The translations under genes and the position numbers were made by a program. A model generated the notes under the pieces. That model was given only the letters and a program-made list of their open reading frames with translations. It had not been told where the DNA came from and searched no databases. Positions 13,119 through 19,516 of a stretch of DNA of 19,516 nt are shown in pieces (position 1 is the stretch's first letter; each line of letters begins with the position of its first letter). The stretch is from Clostridiaceae bacterium UBA6085 (GTDB taxonomy: Bacteria; Bacillota; Clostridia; Clostridiales; Clostridiaceae). The stretch spans positions 1 through 19,516 of the forward strand of contig DIXH01000076.1 in NCBI GenBank assembly GCA_002428605.1, read 5' to 3'.

Positions 13119-15761
13119 TTGAAATTGAAAAGTCGCTTGATCCGAAAGCTGAACATGACTATAGAAAAGCATCATATTCTTATGATGTCCTTTTTTGTCC
13201 CATCATTCATACTTTTGCTCTCCTATGCAGTAATCGGCGTATTCCCGTTCAGCGGAAGGAACATACTTACAGTAGACATGTATTTCCAATACGCACCGTT
13301 CATTTCAGACCTTCAGGACAAGCTGACTTCCTTTTCAAGTCTTCTATATTCCTGGTCAGGCGGACTTGGAATAAACTACCTTCCACTATTCGCATATTAT
13401 CTGGCGAGCCCCATTAACCTGCTTACCGTGCTGTTCCCACCGCAGTACATTACAGAGGCGATCCTTGCGATCACGCTTATCAAGGTGGGACTTGCAGGAG
13501 CGGCCTTCAACTATTTTCTTCGCAAGGTATATGGAGAAAAGGACCTTTCCACAGTAGCATTTTCATCGTTATATGCGCTTTCAGGCTTTGTCCTGGCATA
13601 TTCATGGAACATCATGTGGCTGGATTCGATCTATCTTCTGCCTCTCGTGGCATATGGACTTATAAGGCTTGTAAGGGAAGGCAGGGGATTATTCTATTGC
13701 ATCATCCTGGCAGCAGCCCTGATCACAAACTTCTACATGGCATTCTTCATCTGCATCTTCATGGTATTCTATTTTATTGTGACCTTGTTCAGGTATCATG
13801 GTATCAGGAAGCCTATGCTGCTTATCGGAAGGACAGTAAGCTTTGCAGGATACTCGCTGCTTTCAGGCGGCCTGTCAGCATTTATGCTCCTGCCTACCTT
13901 CACCCAGCTTGGTACGACCTCAGCGGCTGGGGATACTTTTCCAAAGACCATTAAGACCTACTATGACATATTCGACTTCATAGTAAGGCATTTTCTGACA
14001 ATAGACCCTGTGATCCGTGATGGAGCACCTAACCTTTACAGCGGCATTGCCATGCTCATTCTTGTACCCATGTATTTTCTTGTAAGGAGGATACCGCTTA
14101 AGGAGAAGCTGCTAAACCTCTCGCTTCTCATTTTTTTAATTGTGAGCTTCAACATAAATATCCTTAACTTCATATGGCATGGCTTCCATTTTCCGAACCA
14201 GCTTCCATACAGGTTCTCATTCGTATACATATTCCTTGTGCTGACTATGGCCTACGAGGGCTATAAGGCACTTGATGAATTCAGCGGCAAGCAGGTCGGA
14301 ATGCTAAGCATGGCGGTGCTTTTAGTAATACTGATATCACAGAAGTTCGAGGACATTAAGCTTCCGCTGCACACTGTCTATGTGAGTGCGGCCTTCATCA
14401 TCCTTTATGCGGCAGCCTTTGCCCGGATGAGAAGTTCCAATGCAAGGAGGTTCAAGGGAGGCTCTGCTCTCATAATGGTATTGGCGCTGGAGCTTCTTAC
14501 AAATACTATAGTGACTGTGGTGAAGATAGACAGCACTGAGAGCTATTCCTCCAGGGAGGGCTACTCGAGCGGCACCGAAGTGCGTGAAATAAGGGAACAG
14601 ATTTCCATGCTTCTTGAGTCCGACAGGGACTTCTACAGGATCGAGGTGATACCTCACAAGACGCAGAATGACCCTTCACTATACAATTACCCGGGGGTAT
14701 CGGTATTTGCTTCGACAATATCTGAGAAGCCGGTCGACCTGATGGAGGAACTGGGGTTATACAGCAACGGCATCAACAGCTATGTGTATAGCGGATCCAC
14801 CCTGATAACTGATTCCCTGTTTGGCATAAGGTATCTTTTCTACAGGGAGCTTGGTGTCAATGAGAAGCTTTATTCCAAGGTTTCGGATTCCGATGAGATC
14901 GATGTCCTGATGAATCCGTACTCGCTTTCTCCGGGATTCATGACAAAGCCTGAGGTTGCAGACTTCAAGAGCAGCATCGGAAGAGACCCGCTTGATTCCC
15001 AGAGGCTTCTGTTTGAAGCATTCAGCGGAGTGGAGGGCGTGCTTCAGCCGATTGACCAGGAGGTCGGTGAGACGGATAACCTTACGATATCCGGTACAAG
15101 TAGATACAGCTATACTCGTTCAAGCAAGGAAAGCGACTCAACAGCGGCTATAAGAATGGATTTCGATGAGAGCGGACAGGTGTATCTCTACTATGATGCT
15201 CCATCGTCAATGAAGGGCAAGGGCTCAATCACGGTGAACGGAGTAAAGTCAGACTTCGATGCATACCATTCCTCAGTCATCAGTCTCGGATACTGCGAGG
15301 CGGGGACATCGGCAGAAGTGCTGATTGAGTTTGACAAGTCCGGGTCTGAATCAGGAAGATTTGAGATATATTCATACAGGATGGACCTGGAAGCCTTCGA
15401 GGAAGGCATATCTGAAATCAGAAAAAATCAGCTTGAGATTGAGAGCTTTTCGGACACATCAATCCGTGGAACTGTTAATTCTGATTATGACGGTATGATG
15501 GTGATGTCCATACCATATGACAAGGGCTGGAATGTAACGGTTGATGGAAAGAAAGTGGAGACGACATCAGTTGATGAGAGCCTTCTCAGCTTCGAGGTTT
15601 CTGAAGGCATCCATGACATAAGGCTTACATTCTTCACTGACAAGCTTGCTGAAGGCATTGGCATTACAGCTATATCAGCCTCAATAATGATCTTTCTCAT
15701 CATTAGGCGCAGGAAGTCCGATTTCAAACAACAAAGAAGGGACGTGGAGGACAATGGATAG
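13119..15761 (+). CDS. yfhO: YfhO-family membrane protein (GT-C-like)
   Basis: A large polytopic membrane protein of about 880 residues. The first helix (ILMMSFFVPSFILLLSYAVIG) is followed by the hallmark external loop motif VDMYFQYAPF (Asp near residue 53), then about a dozen membrane segments to residue 440. An extracellular domain follows, ending in the family's PYDKGWNVTVDGKKV and GIHDIRLTF blocks, with a last helix near 850-870 and a basic tail. Family knowledge: in Bacillus and Listeria YfhO transfers sugars, such as GlcNAc, from undecaprenyl phosphate to lipoteichoic acid outside the cell. The adjoining GT2 gene would make that lipid-linked sugar. I prefer TTG 13119, preceded at 8 nt by AAGGTGG (13104-13110); ATG 13098, seven codons upstream, is possible but lacks a good site. 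The acceptor polymer here is inferred only. Confidence 0.92.
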   Translation: MKLKSRLIRKLNMTIEKHHILMMSFFVPSFILLLSYAVIGVFPFSGRNILTVDMYFQYAPFISDLQDKLTSFSSLLYSWSGGLGINYLPLFAYYLASPINLLTVLFPPQYITEAILAITLIKVGLAGAAFNYFLRKVYGEKDLSTVAFSSLYALSGFVLAYSWNIMWLDSIYLLPLVAYGLIRLVREGRGLFYCIILAAALITNFYMAFFICIFMVFYFIVTLFRYHGIRKPMLLIGRTVSFAGYSLLSGGLSAFMLLPTFTQLGTTSAAGDTFPKTIKTYYDIFDFIVRHFLTIDPVIRDGAPNLYSGIAMLILVPMYFLVRRIPLKEKLLNLSLLIFLIVSFNINILNFIWHGFHFPNQLPYRFSFVYIFLVLTMAYEGYKALDEFSGKQVGMLSMAVLLVILISQKFEDIKLPLHTVYVSAAFIILYAAAFARMRSSNARRFKGGSALIMVLALELLTNTIVTVVKIDSTESYSSREGYSSGTEVREIREQISMLLESDRDFYRIEVIPHKTQNDPSLYNYPGVSVFASTISEKPVDLMEELGLYSNGINSYVYSGSTLITDSLFGIRYLFYRELGVNEKLYSKVSDSDEIDVLMNPYSLSPGFMTKPEVADFKSSIGRDPLDSQRLLFEAFSGVEGVLQPIDQEVGETDNLTISGTSRYSYTRSSKESDSTAAIRMDFDESGQVYLYYDAPSSMKGKGSITVNGVKSDFDAYHSSVISLGYCEAGTSAEVLIEFDKSGSESGRFEIYSYRMDLEAFEEGISEIRKNQLEIESFSDTSIRGTVNSDYDGMMVMSIPYDKGWNVTVDGKKVETTSVDESLLSFEVSEGIHDIRLTFFTDKLAEGIGITAISASIMIFLIIRRRKSDFKQQRRDVEDNG

Positions 15762-16707
15762 GAAAGTCACGGTAATCATTCCCGTATATAACGAGGAGCT
15801 GCTGATAAGTGAGAATGTGGGAGTGATAGCAGGTTTCCTAAGTGAGACAGGAATAGACTTCACAGTACTTCTTGTTGATGACGGATCGAGAGACAGCACC
15901 TGGCATAAGCTCAGGGAGCTTTCAAGAGAGAATGATCATGTTAAGGCACTGAGACTCAGCCGCAACTTCGGCAAGGAAGCCGCCATTTGCGCGGGCCTTG
16001 AAGAGGCTGATGGAGACGCCTGCATAATAATGGACTCTGACCTTCAGCATCCGCCGCAGCTCATACCTGAGATGATCAGGTTATGGAAGGATGAGGGCTA
16101 TGATGTGGTTGAAGGTGTCAAATCCTCACGCGGCAAGGAGAGCTTTGTGAACAAGCTCGGGGCAGGTATGTTCTACAGCATCCTCAGCAAGCTGTCAGGA
16201 CTTGACATGCAGCAGGCATCGGATTTCAAGCTTCTAGACAGGAAAGTCGTGGACGCCTGGAAAACCATGAACGAAAGAGGCACATTCTTCAGGGGCATGT
16301 CAGCCTGGGTTGGCTACAACCGCAAGAGCCTGCCTTTTTCAGTAGGAACAAGGACAAGGGGCACGTCGAAATGGAGCTTATTCAACCTTTTCAGCCTCGC
16401 TATCAAGGCAATAACCTCGTTCTCGTCCTTTCCGCTCCACATTGTGACCTTCATTGGGATGTTCTTCCTGTTAGGTGCACTGGTGCTTGGCATACAGACC
16501 ATCTACATGAAGGTATCCGGCATGGCTCTCAGCGGATTCACCACGGTAATACTCCTGCTGCTTATCATAGGCAGCGCACTCATGATAAGCCTTGGGATCA
16601 TAGGCTCATATATTGCAAGGATATATGATGAGGTCAAATTCAGGCCCAGGTATATAATATCTGAAAAGGCTGGGGAAAAGGACTCAAAAGGCTACGGAGC
16701 CGAATAA
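15754..16707 (+). CDS. GT2 polyprenyl-phosphate glycosyltransferase (CsbB/GtrB-like)
   Basis: A 317-residue membrane-anchored glycosyltransferase family 2 enzyme. The GT-A domain starts at VTVIIPVYNEE (residues 5-15) and shows VDDGSRDST (D42, D43) and MDSDLQHPPQ (D94, D96) for nucleotide-sugar and metal binding, then RTRGTSKWS near 200-207. Two membrane helices (about 229-250 and 262-288) are typical of the DPM/GtrB/CsbB group, which loads a sugar from a nucleotide sugar onto undecaprenyl phosphate on the cytoplasmic face. The start ATG overlaps the yfhO end by 8 nt and has its own GGAGG (15747-15751 region), so the two genes are co-expressed. This mirrors the csbB-yfhO pair of Bacillus subtilis. 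No GtcA-type flippase is in the window. The sugar is not determinable from sequence; GlcNAc is the precedent. Confidence 0.94.
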   Translation: MDRKVTVIIPVYNEELLISENVGVIAGFLSETGIDFTVLLVDDGSRDSTWHKLRELSRENDHVKALRLSRNFGKEAAICAGLEEADGDACIIMDSDLQHPPQLIPEMIRLWKDEGYDVVEGVKSSRGKESFVNKLGAGMFYSILSKLSGLDMQQASDFKLLDRKVVDAWKTMNERGTFFRGMSAWVGYNRKSLPFSVGTRTRGTSKWSLFNLFSLAIKAITSFSSFPLHIVTFIGMFFLLGALVLGIQTIYMKVSGMALSGFTTVILLLLIIGSALMISLGIIGSYIARIYDEVKFRPRYIISEKAGEKDSKGYGAE

Positions 16708-16723
16708 ACCAGTAGGATGAAAT

Positions 16724-16774
16724 GGGCCGCCAGGTGTCGGAAATGGGACACAAGGCGGCTCTTCCCGTTTTTTT
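16724..16774 (+). terminator. Terminator after the yfhO-GT2 operon
   Basis: The arms 16724-16738 and 16747-16761 pair as GCCGCC/GGCGGC and GTGTC/GACAC with a 2x2 internal loop and an 8-nt terminal loop. A run of seven T follows at 16768-16774. Confidence 0.85.
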
Positions 16775-16787
16775 AAGATAAGAGGTA

Positions 16788-16816
16788 TTGACATATTTTT
16801 CCGGATATTGTATATA
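16788..16816 (+). promoter_or_regulatory. Sigma-A promoter of hsp20
   Basis: A perfect TTGACA (16788-16793) and TATATA (16811-16816) are separated by 17 nt; an overlapping TATAAT at 16813-16818 gives a 19-nt alternative. The CIRCE operator starts about 10 nt downstream. Confidence 0.85.
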
Positions 16817-16826
16817 ATAATTAGAG

Positions 16827-16853
16827 TTAGCACTCGAGGGGTGAGAGTGCTAA
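16827..16853. promoter_or_regulatory. CIRCE element (HrcA operator)
   Basis: TTAGCACTC (16827-16835) and GAGTGCTAA (16845-16853) are perfect arms with the canonical 9-nt spacer. This is the binding site of HrcA, which represses class I heat-shock genes. Its place right after the -10 box puts the downstream hsp20 gene, and possibly htpG, under heat-shock control. The hrcA gene itself is not in the window. Confidence 0.97.
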
Positions 16854-16915
16854 CAAAAGCCTTATCGGGAAACCATAAGACTAGGCAAATTTGAATAAAA
16901 AAGGAGTTGTGGATC

Positions 16916-17365
16916 ATGGCAGGACTTATTCCTTTCAACCAGGGGAAGTCGAACATGCTCAGGCCGCGTGGATTCGATGATTTTGCCGAAATGCTAGATG
17001 ACTTCTTTAGCGATAGCTGGACGCCATCACGCAGCCTGATGCGGGACACATTCAAGTTGGATGTGGAGGACTCGAAAGACCAGTACATAATCGAGGCGGA
17101 TCTTCCTGGAGTAAGCAGAGAAGAGATCTCGCTGGATATGAGTGACGGAAGGCTGACGATTTCCGTAAACCGGGAAGAGAAGGAAGAAAAAGAAGGAAAG
17201 AACTATGTGCATAAGGAACGCCGCATAAGCTCGATGCAGAGGTCGATCTACCTTGCAGAGGCGGATACCGAAGGCATTACGGCGAAGCTTCAGGACGGGG
17301 TTTTGAACGTTACGGTACCGAAGCTTGAAAAGAGAGTGACATCAAGAAAAATAGTGATCGAATAG
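16916..17365 (+). CDS. hsp20: Small heat-shock protein, Hsp20 family
   Basis: A 149-residue ATP-independent holdase that binds unfolding proteins in the cytoplasm and forms oligomers. A short variable N-terminus (about 1-40) precedes the alpha-crystallin domain (about 41-140), which shows FKLDVEDSKDQYIIEADLPGV at its start (F42 to V62; L61-P62 region conserved) and DGVLNVTVPK near its end. The final residues include the I-x-I type anchor (KIVIE). I chose ATG 16916 because AAGGAG (16901-16906) ends 9 nt before it; a TTG at 16907 touches that site and is too close. A CIRCE operator lies in its leader, so expression should be low until HrcA is inactivated by heat. A terminator-like hairpin separates it from htpG. 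Confidence 0.96.
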   Translation: MAGLIPFNQGKSNMLRPRGFDDFAEMLDDFFSDSWTPSRSLMRDTFKLDVEDSKDQYIIEADLPGVSREEISLDMSDGRLTISVNREEKEEKEGKNYVHKERRISSMQRSIYLAEADTEGITAKLQDGVLNVTVPKLEKRVTSRKIVIE

Positions 17366-17379
17366 CAGGTTCATGGGAA

Positions 17380-17409
17380 GCGCCAGAGGTTCGCCCCGCT
17401 GGCGTTTTT
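17380..17409 (+). terminator. Terminator or attenuator between hsp20 and htpG
   Basis: GCGCCAG (17380-17386) pairs with CTGGCGT (17399-17405) over 7 bp including one G-T pair, with a 12-nt loop, and runs into TTTTT (17405-17409). It lies 15 nt after the hsp20 stop and 46 nt before htpG. Confidence 0.75.
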
Positions 17410-17455
17410 GCTTGGATCCTGCGAAAGGCACAATCTGTGAAGAGGAGCGTTAATT

Positions 17456-19336
17456 TTGGAAAAGAAACAATTCAAGGCAGAGTCAAAGAGGCTTTTGGAC
17501 CTCATGATCAATTCGATCTACACTCATCGCGAGATATTCATAAGGGAGCTCATTTCAAACGCCAGCGATGCAATTGACAAGATGTACTACAAGGCCCTTA
17601 CGGATGACTCAATAAACTTCAACAAGGATGACTACTATATCGAGATCATCCCTGACAAGGATAACCGAATCCTGAAGATAAGGGATACAGGAATAGGAAT
17701 GACAAAGGAAGAGCTTGAGGAAAACCTTGGCGTCATAGCAAAGAGCGGATCCCTGTCATTCAAGAAGGAAAACGAGCTCAAGGACGGCTACGATATCATA
17801 GGTCAGTTCGGAGTGGGATTCTACTCAGCGTTCATGGTGGCTGACAAGGTTACTGTTACAAGCAGGGCAGTCGGGTCTGACAGCGCATGGAAATGGGAAT
17901 CAGACGGAGCTGAAGGCTATACTGTAGAGCCCGCGAAGAAGGATGCTCATGGCACTGAGATCTGCCTTGAGATCAAGCAGAGTACTGAGGATGAGAACTA
18001 CGACGAATATCTTGAGGACTACAGGCTGAGGTCACTCATAAAGAAGTATTCAGACTTCATCAGGTACCCTGTGAAGCTTGAGGTCTCTCGCACAAGGCTC
18101 AAGGAGGGCTCTGAAACCGAACGTGAGAGCTACACTGAGCTCCAGACAGTAAACAGCATGGTTCCGATATGGAGAAAGAACAAGAACGAGCTCACATCCG
18201 AGGATTATGAAAACTTCTATTCAGAGAAGCACTACGGCTTTGACAAGCCTTTGAAGCATATCCATATGAGCGCATCAGGTACTGTAAGCTTCAATACGAT
18301 CATGTTCATACCTGAGAGCATCCCGTTTGATTACTATACAAGAGAGTACGAGAAGGGCCTTGAGCTTTATTCCAACGGAGTCCTGATAATGAACAGGTGC
18401 CCTGACCTTCTGCCAGACCACTTCAGCTTCGTAAAGGGCATGGTGGACTCAGAGGACCTTTCCCTGAACATTTCAAGGGAGATGCTTCAGCATGACAGGC
18501 AGCTCAAGCTTATAGCAAAGAGCATCAAAAACAAGATAAAGAATGAGCTGATCTCGATGCTGAAGGATGACAGGGAGAAGTACGAGAAGTTCTTCAAGGA
18601 ATTCGGAAGGCAGCTTAAGTACGGTCTGTACAGCGACTACGGGGTGAACAAGGAGGACCTTCAGGACCTCATAATGTTCAATTCCAGTCTTGAGAAAAAG
18701 CCTGTCACCCTTGCCGAATATGTCGGCCGCATGCCTGAATCACAGAAGTACATATACTACGCTACCGGAGAGACGCCTGAAAAGATCGACAGGATGCCCC
18801 AGACTGAGATGGTTTCGGACAAGGGCTATGAGATACTATACTTCACTGACGACGTCGATGAATTTGCAATAAGGATGCTTATGAAGTACGGCGAGAAGGA
18901 ATTCAGGAACGTATCAGGCGGAGACCTTGGTATAGATGGTGATGAAAAGGACTCAGAGGGTGCAGCTGAAGAGAAGTCCAACGAGGAGCTATTCAGCAGC
19001 ATGAAGGACAGCCTTGGAGACAAGGTCAAGAAGGTCAGGGCTTCCAGAAGGCTTAAGAACCATCCGGTATGCCTTGCAAGTGACGGCGAGCTGAGCATAG
19101 AGATGGAGAAGATACTGAATGCAATGCCAAATGCAGAAGGCATAAGCGCAGACAAGGTCCTTGAGATAAACATCCACCATGAGGTGTTCGAGAGCCTGAA
19201 GAAGGCATTCTCAGAGGACAGGGACAAGTTCAACCTGTATACCAGCCTGCTCTACAACCAGGCGCGCCTGATCGAAGGGCTTCCACTGGAGGATCCGGTT
19301 GAGTTCACGAATCAGATGGTAAAGATAATGAAATAG
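17456..19336 (+). CDS. htpG: Molecular chaperone HtpG (Hsp90)
   Basis: A 626-residue cytoplasmic Hsp90 chaperone that remodels client proteins using ATP. The N-terminal GHKL ATPase domain has the family motifs in order: ELISNASDAIDK (about 29-40; catalytic Glu and Mg-binding Asn), DTGIGMTKEEL (about 78-88) and GQFGVGFYSAFMVAD (about 120-134). The middle domain follows, with DLSLNISREMLQHD holding the conserved Arg (near residue 345), then the dimerising C-terminal domain. The length is normal for bacteria. Translation starts at TTG 17456, placed 8 nt after AGAGGAG (17441-17447). I see no separate promoter in the 90-bp gap to hsp20, so expression probably depends on read-through of the intergenic hairpin from the CIRCE-controlled promoter. 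A strong terminator follows. Confidence 0.98.
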   Translation: MEKKQFKAESKRLLDLMINSIYTHREIFIRELISNASDAIDKMYYKALTDDSINFNKDDYYIEIIPDKDNRILKIRDTGIGMTKEELEENLGVIAKSGSLSFKKENELKDGYDIIGQFGVGFYSAFMVADKVTVTSRAVGSDSAWKWESDGAEGYTVEPAKKDAHGTEICLEIKQSTEDENYDEYLEDYRLRSLIKKYSDFIRYPVKLEVSRTRLKEGSETERESYTELQTVNSMVPIWRKNKNELTSEDYENFYSEKHYGFDKPLKHIHMSASGTVSFNTIMFIPESIPFDYYTREYEKGLELYSNGVLIMNRCPDLLPDHFSFVKGMVDSEDLSLNISREMLQHDRQLKLIAKSIKNKIKNELISMLKDDREKYEKFFKEFGRQLKYGLYSDYGVNKEDLQDLIMFNSSLEKKPVTLAEYVGRMPESQKYIYYATGETPEKIDRMPQTEMVSDKGYEILYFTDDVDEFAIRMLMKYGEKEFRNVSGGDLGIDGDEKDSEGAAEEKSNEELFSSMKDSLGDKVKKVRASRRLKNHPVCLASDGELSIEMEKILNAMPNAEGISADKVLEINIHHEVFESLKKAFSEDRDKFNLYTSLLYNQARLIEGLPLEDPVEFTNQMVKIMK

Positions 19337-19343
19337 GAAATAT

Positions 19344-19383
19344 GCCGAAAGACCAGATAAACTGGACTTTCGGCTATTTTTTT
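19344..19383 (+). terminator. Rho-independent terminator after htpG
   Basis: GCCGAAAGACCAG (19344-19356) and CTGGACTTTCGGC (19362-19374) form a 13-bp stem with one A/A mismatch and a 5-nt loop; TATTTTTTT follows (19375-19383). Confidence 0.93.
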
Positions 19384-19466
19384 CGACATTTTATGATATG
19401 CCCTAAGGATGATAAGTATGATATCCTTGAATTGGATGTACCTGAAAATATGGGATGGAGGATATT

Positions 19467-19516
19467 ATGGACAAGCTGAATGACCAGGTAGTAACCTGGA
19501 TTCCCGAAAACTATAA
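19467..19516 (+). CDS. Start of an unidentified gene, cut by the window edge
   Basis: ATG 19467 stands 5 nt after GGAGG (19457-19461) and opens a frame that stays open to the window end (MDKLNDQVVTWIPENY). Only 16 complete codons are visible, too few to name a family. The ribosome site and the preceding htpG terminator support a genuine new transcription unit. Confidence 0.6.
   Translation, partial: MDKLNDQVVTWIPENY

Noticed and set aside
17410..17455. Separate promoter for htpG
   Set aside because: TTGGAT and CACAAT are present but only 11 nt apart, and no other credible pair was seen.

Overview
The window reads as the chromosome of a low-to-moderate-GC Bacillota, most likely Clostridia. 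The evidence is strong GGAGG-type ribosome sites, several TTG/GTG starts, heavy AGG/AGA arginine usage, a perfect CIRCE heat-shock operator, a DUF4256 gene and a CsbB/YfhO-type envelope glycosylation pair. The species cannot be fixed from sequence alone. Every gene I accept lies on the + strand; no rRNA, tRNA, CRISPR array or complete insertion sequence was seen.

Left part (1-5800): a metallo-beta-lactamase-fold hydrolase, then a YgiQ-type radical SAM protein ending in a strong terminator. Next comes the accessory-looking stretch (3331-5163): a Phd/YefM-type antitoxin gene followed directly by the remains of an Uma2-family (PD-(D/E)XK-like) nuclease gene. The Uma2 remnant has lost its start codon and carries two further frameshifts. 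A 124-codon helical protein of unknown function and a DUF4256 protein follow, the latter closed by a clear terminator.

Middle part (5800-12960): a TetR repressor and an MMPL/RND exporter overlap by 4 nt and share a promoter with a palindromic operator at the expected transcription start; a 23-bp hairpin ends the unit. Then comes a monocistronic katG catalase-peroxidase with a Fur/PerR-like palindrome over its promoter, and a ZIP metal (zinc) importer with an extended -10 promoter.

Right part (13000-19516): yfhO and a GT2 glycosyltransferase overlap by 8 nt. Together they resemble the CsbB/YfhO system that decorates cell-wall polymers through an undecaprenyl-phosphate-linked sugar. After a terminator come a sigma-A promoter and CIRCE driving a small heat-shock protein (Hsp20); a terminator-like hairpin separates it from htpG (Hsp90), which has its own terminator. 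The first codons of another gene run off the right edge.

Taken together, the window is mostly housekeeping, stress and envelope genes. The unusual points are the decayed antitoxin/Uma2 module, the operators at tetR and katG, the asymmetric proton-relay residues and long helical insert of the exporter, and the hairpin between hsp20 and htpG. I did not find a convincing new multi-gene defence or mobile system. All family assignments come from motif recognition, not database searches.
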